This document shows positions 11,400 through 21,484 of a stretch of DNA of 64,000 nt, piece by piece. The notes under the pieces were generated by a model. It saw nothing but the letters and a program-made list of their open reading frames with translations. It had not been told where the DNA came from and searched no databases. Source of the DNA: Rosa chinensis (lineage: Eukaryota; Streptophyta; Magnoliopsida; Rosales; Rosaceae); assembly GCF_002994745.2 (NCBI RefSeq), contig NC_037093.1, forward strand, positions 51,812,384-51,876,383. Direction: 5' to 3'. Both the position numbers and the translations under genes were made by a program. How positions within the stretch are numbered: position 1 is the stretch's first letter; each line of letters starts with the position of its first letter.

Positions 11400-11639
11400 G
11401 TAGACGTGGATGGGATAGATTGCTTCCCTCAAATGTTCACTTTATCAAGTATTTATAAATGAGCTCGAGCTAATATCTCAACTAGTATGCATAGTGATGT
11501 GCTTGGTCTGCAAGTCATGCGTTAGTGGATCCTTGACGCCACTCTCAAGACGACGTGGGGAGTGCTCCCCACTTGCAATGGATGAGTAGACTAACTCCGC
11601 TAACAAGTTCTGCCTTATTCAGATCCACCTCGAAATGAT

Positions 11640-12003
11640 TCCTCCTTGAGATGATCCAAACTTCTCAGTGCTCCCCAAATAAGTTGGGTCTTCTCTTGAT
11701 TAGAACTTGATATTACCTTCCTCGGATCGGCCTGGAAGGGATTGTACCTTACCAGGATTTTTCTCGAGGAGGTTTCCTCTCACTTGAATCTTTCTTGAAG
11801 AGATTTCTCCTTACTTAAATCAACCTCGAGGAGATTTCTCCTCACTTGGATCTTCCTTGAGGAGATTCCTCCTCATTTGAATCAACCTCGAGAAGATTTC
11901 TCCTCGCTCGGATATGTTTCGAGAATATTTCTCCTCACTTGAATCAACCCCGAAAAGATTTCTGCTTACTCGGATCTCCCTCGAAAAGATTTCTCCTCAA
12001 AGA
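11640..12003. repeat. Tandem repeats of about 36 bp, each with a self-complementary core
   Basis: A unit of the form TCAACCTCGAGGAGATTTCT followed by CCTCACTTGAA recurs about eight times with substitutions, clearest from 11755 to 12003. The core GAGGAGATTTCTCCTC is close to a perfect inverted repeat, so each unit could fold into a small hairpin. No open frame or known repeat class is recognised. Confidence 0.7.
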
Positions 12004-12179
12004 GTTTCTTCATAAAATTGTTATCAAAATTTTCACCACCACATTCTATGGAAGAAAAGGAAGTGAAAGAAGTGCAAATGTATACATCTAAAACTACTTA
12101 ACAGCACCAACTGCAACACAATTGTCATAATGGCAGAAACCAGATAACGCAAGAGCGGCAAGCATCTTATGCAGAAGCT

Positions 12180-12926
12180 CCTAGCCCTGCAGCTTGTGGT
12201 GGTGTTTTTCGGGTTGCGAATGATTAGTATTTTGGTGGTCATTGTCAAGGTTTGGATTAGCAATCAGCTTTCTTTGCGGAGTTAATGGGAGTTATAATTG
12301 GGATTGAGATTGCTTTTTGAATGGATTGGCATTGTATTTGGTTGGAGAGTGATTCAACGAGTGTTCTTGCATTTATTACCTCTACCTCATTTGCACTTCC
12401 TTGGATACTACGCATTGCTTGGTTCAATTGTTTATCTCGCATTCAGTCAATGACATTTCACTGCTCTCATGTTCTTCGCGAAGGCAATTTTGTGGCAGAT
12501 AGGTTAACAAATTTGGATTTGGCTTCTTCATCTCTGATTTGTCATGCCTTGCCTCCACCCGAGATCTCTCCATACCTGAGAATGGATGATCAGGGGTTCC
12601 CTTATTCTTTTGCTTCTTCTTGATATTGCTTTGGGTTTCCTAGAGTTTATTTCTTCTTTTTTTCTCTATTCTAAAGATGGAATTTTATTTTTTCCATCTT
12701 TTATTTCTTTCTCATGTGTACTTTTGGGGTTTGGATTTTGTGCTCCCTTCTTTATTTTGTATTTTTCTTTATTATTAATAATTAAAAAAATAAGGGGACG
12801 GGCGGTGGGGTTCTAGAGTGTGGTAGACCCTTCACCTTTGGGTTTGAGGGTGGGACTTGCTCCCTAAATCGTCTATTTCCGAAGAGCTAATATCGCCTCA
12901 TCTCTTATTCAATTATTAAAAAAAAG
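12180..12926 (+). pseudogene. LINE 3' remnant (RNase H-like domain)
   Basis: The plus strand carries another decayed LINE RNase H-like end: CGGVFR near 12197, WHCIWLESDSTSVLAFITS at about 12327-12385, and VLREGNFVADRLTN at about 12469-12510. This matches the order DGA...E...D.......N..AD of RVT_3-type domains. Stops and frame changes interrupt the upstream part near 12230-12320. The copy ends in a short A-tract at 12918-12925 after a typical LINE 3' tail. The 5' boundary and a target duplication were not found. Confidence 0.65.
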
Positions 12927-13057
12927 CTGCACCAAGATAAAAGATGGATGTCAACACTCAGTAGAGAGCACGATTCACCAATTTCAATATGTATCTCAGA
13001 TTCTCAGTTGAGTGAGTATTGAAGCATGAAAACAAATTAACTAGGAGAAAGGCTCCA

Positions 13058-13059
<2 letters not shown>

Positions 13060-13094
<35 letters not shown>
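13060..13094. repeat. (TA)n microsatellite
   Basis: An AT dinucleotide run that directly abuts the left end of a foldback element. Confidence 0.95.
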
Positions 13095-13096
<2 letters not shown>

Positions 13097-14064
13097 TATT
13101 CAGAGTGAGGCCACGCTTTGAAATTAAAGTACGAGGTTGGAGTTTAGGGTCACTTTTCGGTCTCATATCCACAAATCGACCGTTCAGCTTTTAGGTACTA
13201 ATGTATAGATCATCTCTGCAAAATTTTAGTCAAATTGATGGTCGTTAAGGGATTGATAACTGTCCTAAAGCTACTACGGTTCAGGTTGGACAGATTCAGT
13301 TCGTCTATTGATTTAACCGAGTTAGACACCGTAAAGATCATTAATTTGGCTAAAATTTTGCAAAGATGATCTATACATTAGTATCTAAAAACTGAACGGT
13401 CGAGATGTGGATATGAGACCGAAAAGTGACTCTGAACTTAGAGATGGCAAAAATCCCCAGTGGGGGAGCTTTATTGGATACCCGCCCCTAATGGGGGGAG
13501 AATTCGGGGACAAATGGGGAATGGGGATGGGGATCCCCAATCCCCGCTATCTAAGATTAGGGATAGGGCGGGGATGGTATTATGATCTCTATCCCCAAAC
13601 CCGCCCCAATAATATATATATATATATATATATAATTGATATATTTTTAAATTTATTTATATTAATATATTTTTTATAATATAAATGACAAATATATACA
13701 TTTACTATTTTACTTTAATGGTATTTTGACTTTTGTACTCACTGAATTATGATTTATGAATTATGGTGTTTTAATTTTATTTGTTGTAGACTTTGATTTT
13801 AAAAAAAGCAATATGAGAAAAAAAAATATTTTATTTATTAAATTTTTATGGGGATTTGGGACGGGTTTGAAGGCTTAGCCCCCACTGGAGATAGGGACGG
13901 AGAATTCCCAATATATTTTTATTGGGGATTGAGGCGGGGATGAGGGTGGAGAATGACCCCGGGGATGGGGATGGTATTGTGATCCCCATCCCGCCTCATT
14001 GCCATCCCTATCTGAACTCCAACCTCGCACTTTAATTTCAGAGTGAGGCCTCGCTCTGGATAGG
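13095..14064. mobile_element. Foldback MITE, copy A (interrupted by a hAT element)
   Basis: The left arm starts CCTATTCAGAGTGAGGCC and the right arm, reverse-complemented, starts CCTATCCAGAGCGAGGCC. The arms continue as inverted copies through GAGGTTGGAGTTTAGGGTCA and TCGGTCTCATATCCACA almost to the centre. A hAT-type element (13439-14010) sits in the right arm. Without it the unit is about 390 bp. No coding capacity. Confidence 0.85.
13439..14010. mobile_element. Non-autonomous hAT element nested in the foldback MITE
   Basis: Short terminal inverted repeats TAGAGATGGCAA and TTGCCATCCCTA are flanked by a perfect 8-bp duplication, TCTGAACT (13431-13438 and 14011-14018). This is the hAT signature. 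Both subterminal regions are rich in GGGGAT/ATCCCC runs in inverted orientation, and the middle contains a (TA)n tract near 13614-13634. No transposase. Confidence 0.9.
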
Positions 14065-14438
14065 ATCTGAAATTAAAGTGCGAGGTTGGAGTTTATGGTC
14101 ACTTTTCGGTCTCATATCCACATCTCGACCTTTCAGTTTTTACGTACTAATGTATAGATCATCTCTGTAAAATTAATTTCAGCCAAATTGATGGTCGTTA
14201 AGGCATTGATAACTGCCTTAAAGCTAGTACGGTTCAGGGTGAACAGATTCAGTTCGTCCATTGGTTTAAGTGAGTTAGATACCTAAACGACCATCAATTT
14301 GGCTGAAATTTCGCAAAGATGATCTATACATTAGTACCAAAAAATTGAATGGTCGAGATGTGGATATGAGACCGAAAAGTGACCCTAAACTCTAACCTCA
14401 CACGTTAATTTCAGAGCGAGGCCTCGCTCTGGATAAGA

Positions 14439-14442
<4 letters not shown>
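14065..14442. mobile_element. Foldback MITE, copy B (tandem with copy A)
   Basis: Repeats the copy A sequence in the same orientation (AAATTAAAGTGCGAGGTTGG onward), with its own inverted right arm ending CTCGCTCTGGATAAGATC. It lacks most of the outermost left terminus, so the two copies share the junction CTCTGGATAGGATCTG. Confidence 0.8.

Positions 14443-14493
<51 letters not shown>
14443..14493. repeat. (TA)n microsatellite
   Basis: A roughly 50-bp TA run that directly abuts the right end of the foldback pair. It mirrors the TA run on the left at 13060-13094. Confidence 0.95.
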
Positions 14494-14497
<4 letters not shown>

Positions 14498-14535
14498 GTG
14501 CTATAGCAATGGAAAAGACATCGAAAAACTCTTGC

Positions 14536-14742
14536 CGTTTAAGGAAAATATGATTTGCAGAGAGAATTGATGGGAGAATTGTAATAGTATTATTGATAAT
14601 ATGATAGATATAAGGATTTACAGAGTACACAAAAGGTAATAGAATCCGAACATAATTAGGAAATATAGAACCTTCTCCTATTACAACTCTAAGACTAAAC
14701 CTTAGTTTGAAGAGGCACACATGATGTCGACTTCCTTAAACA
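14536..14742 (-). repeat. 3' LTR of Copia element A
   Basis: About 207 bp. It aligns with the 5' LTR but has an extra segment near 14672-14700. Confidence 0.85.
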
Positions 14743-14946
14743 CTCCCCCTTTTGCCGCTCAAACTTGGTGATGACGCTTTGATCGTTGTCTCACTAAAAA
14801 CCTTGCCAGGTAACAAAAATCATGTGAGACAAAAATAACCCTGGTCGAAAGACAAAAAGAGCACAACACGTCCTTCATTCTTCGAGATCGAACATGTAGA
14901 TATCATACCTCCCCCTGATGTCAATTTCTTCCCCTGATTGCTACAA

Positions 14947-15646
14947 TCATGGGAGTTCAGATAACTTTCTCAATCCGATGCTCTTCACATGTTTCTCGAA
15001 GGTGGATTTAGGTAATGAATTAGTAAATAAGTCCGCTACATTATCCTCAGATTGGATTTGATTCACTTCAATATTTAGAAGTGCTTGTTGTTGCTGATTG
15101 TAAAAGAACTTAGGCAATATATGCTTTGTATTGTCGCCCTTAATGAAACCTAATTTCATTTGCTCAATACAAGCTGCATTATCTTCATACATGCATGTAG
15201 GTTCATCTGTGGTATACTTCAAACCATAAGTTACTTGAATATGTCTAATTACAGAACTTAGCCATATGCATTCTCACACGGCTTCATGTAGAGCAATAAT
15301 CTCTGCATGATTTGAGGAAGTAGCAACAAGGGTTTGCTTTGTAGACCTCCAAGATATCGCAGTGCTTCCCATGGTAAAGACATAACCTGTTTGGGAGCGA
15401 CCTTTGTGAGGGTCAGAGAGATACCCTACATCAGCAAAATCTATCAAAACATCATCATCGTTTTGATGTAAGGGAGGAGGATGGGTGGCCGGCAGCTTTG
15501 CCGATCACAGTGTCTTGGACGGTGCCACTTGGGCTAATGAGATCCATTCTCATTCTTCCGTCATTCTTTTCTCTCTGCAGGGATAGAACAAGCTCATATC
15601 TATCGTACATTTTAAGTAACGAAAGATTGTCTTTATACCAGTCCAA
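14947..15646 (-). pseudogene. Copia A RNase H region
   Basis: The minus strand reads CMYEDNAACIEQMKLGFIKG and NVADLFTNSLPKSTFEKHVK at 15222-14947, the conserved C-terminal part of Copia RNase H. Further upstream, degenerate sequence at 15250-15450 corresponds to the SRSQTGYVF / STKQTLVATSSN region. The 63-codon frame at 15646-15455 covers the low-conservation linker. Frames are broken and no full domain remains. Confidence 0.75.
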
Positions 15647-16423
15647 TGGCGTTGCGTTGGCGCAAGGCTAGATCTAGCCAACAAGTTCATAACAAATGAG
15701 GTGTCCGGTCTTGTATTGTGTTAGGTATAATAATGCGCCTATTGCACTTAGGTAAGACATTTCTGTCAATTAACAAGTCTTCGTCATCATCCTTGTCCAT
15801 TCTCACAATGTGTTTCCACATGAAAACCATTGGCTTTTATATCTTTCAAATAAAGTTCGAATTAAGGTATGTCCAAGACATTAAGTAAAAGAATCGACAC
15901 TTTATTAATAGCCAATGATTACATCAAAGTTTCTTAACCAAAGTCTAATCTAAAATAAAAATCAAACTTAGACAAATCGTAGTCACTCAATTCGTTTGGT
16001 AACTCCAATCAAATATGACTAGGGAAGTAGAGAGAGATGTCGGTGGAGCGAGGCTCTCTTAAGTACCACTAATCTCAATCACTTTCCTAGACATCATACT
16101 TCATTGGATGCGCCACTTGAGAAAGAGTTAATATAAAATTGTCATTTATTGATTAAGGCATAATTGCCATTACATAATTCTAAAAATAAAAGACTATTCG
16201 AAATAAAAATCTACGGCATTTTTCCTTCATTGCCAGATTTAAAGTCTTTTTGAACTCAATGTCTTGATCACCATGATGCAGCTACCTTCGTAGGTACATT
16301 GAAAATTCAGGTCCATTGATCAGATGTTCCATGTAAGGAATAGACACCATGAAGAGGATCCTCCCTTGATTGAGGCGCGTTGGCGCAATGTGCATGGTCC
16401 CTAGGACCGGAGGCGTTGGAAAA
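15647..16423 (-). other. Deletion-scarred interior of Copia A
   Basis: Short pieces from different parts of pol are joined here. For example, the segment near 15800-15835 matches the pre-integrase region also seen in Copia B near 24755-24795. No open frame of note. Confidence 0.5.
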
Positions 16424-17214
16424 TTATGACCATGCCCAACGTTGATCTATGGTTTCCAACCCTTCGTCCCTCAAAGTCACGGCTCCTACGGTGGCGTGAT
16501 ATTGTCGCCTTTGGCGACTACCATCATGAGCATTTCGATCATATGGATCATGAAGTCTATGGCGACTTTCTCTAGCCATGAGACGATGCTCTGGATAGCT
16601 ATCTCGAAGCCTATCAATTTCTCTTCTCACAAGCTCGTTGTCTTGCCTTTCAGCAATTTCCATAGCTTCAATAAGCTGTTGAAAGCTTGTGATCCGTCTT
16701 GCATTTATATGAGTCCGAAATAAATCACAGGACCACCTCATAGCATAGACAGTGAAGGTATTGAGAGTTTTCTCAATCAAATGTTCTTCTGTGATCGTCT
16801 TGCCACAGAAGCGCATCATTCTTGTGATGCGGAGAGCTTCCGAATAAAATTGTATGACTGTATCAAAGTCAGAGAAGCGAAGATCATTCCATTCTGCTTC
16901 TAAATTCGAAGGGATGGAGTCACGAACGTTGCCATAACGTTCACGAAGTGCTTGCCATAGCTTTATAGCGCTATCCTCATTCATGAACTCAAACCTAAGG
17001 TCCCTATCCATGTGACGCATCATTAGGGCAAGTGCCCTAGAATTGTCGATCTCAGTTTGAGGTCTGGAGCAGTTCCTTTATGACAAACTTCTTGGATTGT
17101 ATGCAATAAGTCACGGGCAATAAGGTGGAGCTCAACATCCTGAGCCCACATTAGGTATCTTTTGCCTACATAATCCAATGGAACAAAATCGAGTATGTTC
17201 GAGTTTGACATCAT
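16424..17214 (-). pseudogene. Copia A gag (UBN2-type), frameshifted
   Basis: Minus-strand gag. An N-terminal frame from 17214 reads DFVPLDYVGKRYLMWAQDVE, and a second frame from 17023 reads KLWQALRERYGNVRDSIPSN, then FCGKTITEEHLIEKTLNTF and ITSFQQLIEAMEIAERQDNE. These are the usual Copia gag (UBN2/retrotran_gag) motifs. A one-base frameshift near 17045 separates the two parts. No CCHC zinc knuckle is seen downstream, consistent with the internal deletion. Gag would form the virus-like particle in an intact element. Confidence 0.8.
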
Positions 17215-18086
17215 GAAAAAGGGTGAAACAAGAACGAATTAGTTTCGGAGCTAAACTTCCACGAAAACTAATAATAATAAGATTTCCGAGCTATGCTAGC
17301 AAGAAATCAATTTCCAAGAATATTTGGATTAGACCGAAACATTGATGTTTTAATATAGACACAATTTGATGCTTGCGGACGCTCTTAGTCCGAATATTAT
17401 GAACACTCTTAGTTCATTGATTACGAACGCTCTTAGTTCGTTTAGCGTGAATCCCCATAATTCCGCTTATTAAATAATCGAACCCATGTTCGTATTATAC
17501 AAATCCTGCAGCAAATAAAGGAATTTAAAAGACAAGAAAGCAGGAACTTTAATTACAAAATCTTACTTGATGATTCGGGGCTTGAGAACACGCGCGTGTT
17601 GGAGCAGGCGTGTTAGGGCAGTAGCAGGCTCAGCGCAGGGCAGCAGCGGGACTTGCAGTGCTTGCGGCAGGAGGCTGCGGGGCTTGAAACCGTGAAAGGA
17701 TTGTAGACGTGCTATCGATCCTAGGTCAGGATTGCAGATGCTGCTTCAATCCTAAGCTAGGATTGCAGTGGCTGTTCAATCCTAGTTTAGGATTGTAACT
17801 TGTTTACAATCCTGCTAGTGGCTAATGGCTCGGTGGTGATGCAGGAAGTAGTTTGCGGGTGCTGCCAGTCGGTGGCTTTGCTTGTTGGAACGCGGGAGCT
17901 TGCGGTAGGAGGCTGCAGGGATGAGCTTGCCGCAGGAGGCTGCAGGGACAGCGTGGGAGGCAGGGCTGCGACGCGGTAGGCTAGCACGGCTAGGGTTTGC
18001 GGCAGTTTTTTGGTGAGGGAGTTTTCGGGTTTTGGTTTTAGGGTTTTTTTTCTTTTAGGCTAGGGTTAGGGCTCGTGCTGATAACG
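17215..18086 (-). repeat. Copia A 5' leader with palindromic repeats
   Basis: The leader between 5' LTR and gag contains several copies of an inverted motif CAATCCTAGNNTAGGATTG and its halves, concentrated at 17695-17815. GC-rich GCAGGAGGCTGCAGGG-type repeats lie at 17580-17690 and 17890-17960. A related leader with the same CAATCCTA motif occurs in Copia C (37440-37770). Confidence 0.7.
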
Positions 18087-18267
18087 TGTTTAAGGAAAAT
18101 ATGATTTGCAGAGAGAATTGATGGGAGAATTGTAGTAGTATTATTGATAATAGGAGCCCTATATATATGGATTTACAGAGTACACAAAAGGTAATAGAAT
18201 CCAAACATAATTAGGAAATCTAGAACCTTCTTTGAAGAGACACACATGATGTCGACTTCCTTCAACA
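18087..18267 (-). repeat. 5' LTR of Copia element A
   Basis: About 181 bp. On the minus strand it begins TGTTGAAGGAAGTCGACATC and ends CCTTAAACA. Confidence 0.85.
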
Positions 18268-18272
18268 CTTTC

Positions 18273-18875
18273 CAATTAAGTGTTTAATCTGCGAACAAAA
18301 AATAAAAACTGATCAACCAACAGTATACGAACGTGAACTCCATAGCTACTATAAATCTAGTTTCTCTTTAAAACGTCATGAACACGAACACAAACATGAA
18401 TATGAACTTGTTTGATGTATACTTTTACAGATTATATAACCCTTTTGGATAATTCCATTTGAGTTATACAACCAAATTTAGAACGAGACCCTTCCACATT
18501 CGAGCAGAGTCTGCAAGAGAGGTTGGCCAAACAGAAGAGAGATGCACAAACATCCCAGTTTTGTTCATTATTTCAATCTACATCCAAAGTCTAGTTATCT
18601 ATCAATATCTTCCCAGGACATTGCCTACCCTTAAGTTGTTGCTTTCACTAATACATATATAACAATGCCTTATGCCCTTGGGTTGCTTTCATTAAATTCA
18701 GTCTCTATCATGCGATTCAGAATTAAAACACTCAGATTGAATTGTTAAAACTATCAACAATGTCTCGGAATATTGAATTGAAAGGGCATGCTACAAAGAT
18801 ACTGTGTGACAATAGATGATATAGCTGATACGTAGTGTACCATTTGGTTTTGTAGTCTTAGGTATGTATTAGTTC
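18273..18875. other. Spacer upstream of the U1 gene
   Basis: No gene or repeat boundary recognised in about 600 bp. Confidence 0.4.
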
Positions 18876-18876
18876 T

Positions 18877-18928
18877 GTCCCACATTGACTACATGAAGGA
18901 AATGGGGAGGCAAGAATGGGTATAAAGT
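18877..18928 (+). promoter_or_regulatory. U1 snRNA promoter: USE and TATA box
   Basis: GTCCCACATTG at 18877-18887 matches 10 of 11 positions of the plant upstream sequence element RTCCCACATCG. A TATAAAG box starts at 18921, 33 bp after the USE and 31 bp before the RNA start. In plants the roughly 33-bp USE-TATA gap specifies RNA polymerase II, whereas about 10 bp shorter would specify Pol III. Confidence 0.85.
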
Positions 18929-18951
18929 AGCTGGACCTATGCGTTTACAAC

Positions 18952-19113
18952 ATACTTACCTGGGCGGGGTTTTTGGGCGATCATGAAGGCCCATGGCCTA
19001 GATTGGTGACCTCCATTGCACTTAGGAGGGGTGCCCATCTATGGTCTCCCATACGTGGGAGAGCCAATTAATGTCTTAATTTGTTGCCAGGGGGCCTGCG
19101 TTCACGCAACCCC
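18952..19113 (+). ncRNA. U1: U1 spliceosomal snRNA
   Basis: The RNA starts ATACTTACCTGG, the sequence that pairs with the intron 5' splice site. Stem-loop I with GATCATGAAGG (the U1-70K site) and the stem-loop II loop CATTGCACTTAGG (the U1A site) are preserved. An Sm-like site AATTTGTTG lies near 19077, and the terminal hairpin is GGGGGCCTGCGTTCACGC followed by the CCCCC arm. Length, order and promoter fit a plant U1 gene. Several positions differ from the usual plant U1, including the loop after CGGGG and the Sm site, so it could be an expressed variant or a young pseudogene. The exact 3' end is inferred from the closing hairpin. Confidence 0.85.
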
Positions 19114-19129
19114 CACAATCCTAGTCCAA
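19114..19129 (+). terminator. U1 3' box
   Basis: CA, seven to eight bases, then AGTCCAA fits the plant snRNA 3'-end signal CA(N)3-10AGTNNAA. Confidence 0.75.
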
Positions 19130-19173
19130 ATTTCTAATATCTGTTTCAATTGTGTAATTTATAATGTTTTATC

Positions 19174-19386
19174 TGTAAAAGTAAAAATGGATTGGAATGG
19201 TCTACTCATTTCATTTCATAACCCCTTTATATAGGGAGAGAATTACAATAGAAAGAATAATTACAATGATGACATTAACTATTGATTGGTCTGTAATCCA
19301 TGCTGATTGATGGTAATTGATAATTGCTTGATTCCCTCTCCGTCAATCACTTTGACGAAGGCAGATAATGTGTTTTTCCTTTAACA
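19174..19386 (-). repeat. 3' LTR of Copia element B
   Basis: 213 bp. On the plus strand it begins TGTAAAAGTAAAAATGG and ends CCTTTAACA. Confidence 0.92.
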
Positions 19387-19754
19387 CTCCCCCTTGTGCC
19401 AAGTCAAAGATGAAATGGTGCATGAGTTGTTGCCTCACTAAAAACCTTGCCAAGTAACAATAAAAACCCTGTGGGACAAAAAATATACCTTGGTCGAAGG
19501 AAAAGAGCACAACGCACCTTTTACATTTGAGTATGACATGTGTGTGTTAGACTCCCCCTGACGTCTACACCTCCCCCTGATACTTACATTAATCTAGGGA
19601 GCTTGGAAAGTCTTCCCATTCCTATGTTTTTCACATGTTTCTCAAATGTGTCCTTAGGCAGTGATTTGGTAAACAAATCTGCCACATTCTCCTCAGACCT
19701 TACTTGATTCATTTGAATCTTGAGGAGACGCTGTTGTTGCTGATTGTAGGAAAA

Positions 19755-21475
19755 TGATTACACGCATTTCTATGCATGTAATTGTATCTAAAACACTATA
19801 ATTAAGTTAATCCTCAAGTCAATTATTATGTAATTAATCTATTTTTATTTATTTTGTAGAAAATAAGCGGAGTTGTGGAAACAAGAGAAAATGGCGCAAA
19901 AATAGTGAAGATTTGAGTTTTCGACAAAAGAAAGAAATTGTGGATTTGTTAATTGCTTAATTAAACTTAATTACTTAATTAAGCCTAATTGGGTAATTAA
20001 TCAAAAAAACACAAAACGTGGCAGCAAGCTTTGATGATTACCTATTGGTTAATTATCTATTTGACACATGGCAATTGCTCCTTTTCATTCACCTCCAAAA
20101 CCTATCAGCCACGTGACCTTATCCTTCATTCTCTCTACCTCACGCACACAACCAGACAATCATCCATTCATTTTCCTTTCCTGCAATCACCACCACCCAC
20201 GTGTCTACCAGATTCTCTTCTCACCCTTCGACCAACACCAAGTCCCCATATATATACCCATTTTCCTCCTAACATCAAACGACCGCACCACACCTAAAAC
20301 AGAGGCAGCCCTTTTGGGCTGCTCTCTCTCTCTCCTCTCCTCCTCCTCCATTTTTCATAATAGTTTTAGTTTTCTTTTGGGTATTCATAGAATTTCTCAC
20401 ACAAGCTTCAAGGATTCATCAAAAGCTACAAGATTCAAGCTTTAGGTATTTGTGGGAGTTGTAATTCAAGGGAAGTCATATTAGCTCCCTAGCTAATTGT
20501 GGCTACCTTTGTGTTCTCCTACACTTCTATAATCTTTTCTCTTTGAATTTTGTATCTTTGATGTTCATAGTTATGGGTTGTGAGTAATTTCTTTGTTGGG
20601 TTTTAGGGTTGTGTCCCTAACCCAAATTTTGTGTAAAAGATGTTTAATTTAATGTAATGATGCAATTTTCATATGATGGATGCTTATATATATTTTTGTT
20701 GGGTTAAAATGCATGTCTAGGAGCCTAGTCAACTCTAGGGTGTGTATTTTGAGCATGTCTAGGACGAAGTTAGAGGCTTGACCCCCTCTAATTCCTAAGC
20801 TAGAAATCTTCAATTTCGTATTCGAGGGGTTATAAGCATGGTGATTTACACCCGTTGCGTGATTGCGCGGGCGGGTTGCTTAATAGTCTAATTTCTCGAT
20901 CTCTACGCCTCTTGATGTGAATTAGTGACCCTTGAACCGGCTCTAATTCATGCCAAGTAAGTCCCTACGGCCCTTGAACCGGAGTAGGAATACCATGAAA
21001 GGAAATTTCGGTCCTTGAGCCTTGAACCGCCTTGGATACGACTACTGCCAAAATAGGAAATATGCATCTATATTAGATTAGCTTCTGACACATGAGATTT
21101 GGGTGAAGGAACCTCCCTAACACCCGGCATTCTCATTTTTATTTTTATTGCTTTACATTTCATTATTATTTGTTAAGTTAAAATCAACCCTCAAACATTA
21201 AACTCTTCCACTCATTTGTGTATATCCACCACTAGGCTCTTAGTTTTGATTAGGCTTTGGTGAAAATCAAAGCCGAGCATTGCTAAGGCTTGGTGCCTTA
21301 GATTAACTTTTTTATTTATTTTCTTTTTCTTTTCTTTGTTTGCTAAGTGTCTTTATTTCCGATTACCCAAGGATTGTGGGTTAGCCACTAATCCCCGTGG
21401 TACGATAAACTTTGGGCTTAATATTTCCCTATTTTGACAACGATACGTACGCTTGCGTAAATGTGTATCAAGTCA
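19755..21475. mobile_element. Solo LTR, probably Ty3/Gypsy, nested in Copia B
   Basis: A 1,721-bp unit starting TGATTACACGCATTTC and ending GTGTATCAAGTCA is flanked by a perfect GAAAA duplication (19750-19754 and 21476-21480). It sits inside the RNase H codons of Copia B, between PKF and YNQQQQ. It starts TG and ends CA, contains a TATATATACCC box near 20249, and encodes no domain, so it looks like a single LTR left by recombination. The end CGTACGCTTGCGTAAATG resembles LTR ends of plant Gypsy elements of the Tat/Athila type, by memory of the family. Open frames at 20031-20445 are incidental. Confidence 0.8.
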
Positions 21476-21484
21476 GAAAACTTT

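Larger units (their letters stand above)
14536..18267 (-). mobile_element. Copia element A, internally deleted (3.7 kb)
   Basis: A minus-strand Copia element with LTRs at 18087-18267 (5') and 14536-14742 (3'), flanked by CTTGC and CTTTC, a 5-bp duplication with one mismatch. On the minus strand the 5' LTR is followed by CGTTATCAGCACGAGC, the primer-site-like sequence shared with Copia elements B and C. A long leader (18086-17215) precedes gag (17214-16424). Only the end of pol, RNase H, remains (about 15450-14947). Protease, integrase and most of reverse transcriptase are deleted, so the element is non-autonomous. The polypurine-like tract and short conserved 3' leader sit at about 14743-14890. 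Confidence 0.85.

Noticed and set aside
11640..12003. CRISPR-like array
   Set aside because: The repeats are contiguous with no unique spacers, the DNA is plant nuclear, and no Cas genes exist here.
14385..14720. 111-codon minus-strand frame with a long IYIYIY run
   Set aside because: It reads through the (TA)n microsatellite and the Copia A 3' LTR; composition artefact.
18045..18075. TAGGGTTAGGGCTCG resembling plant telomere repeat
   Set aside because: Only about two units; it is part of the Copia A leader and not an interstitial telomere array.
20031..20445. Two overlapping plus-strand open frames of 88 and 125 codons
   Set aside because: They lie in the transcribed-region-like part of the nested solo LTR, are Pro/Ser/His-rich from CCA/TCC composition, and match no family.
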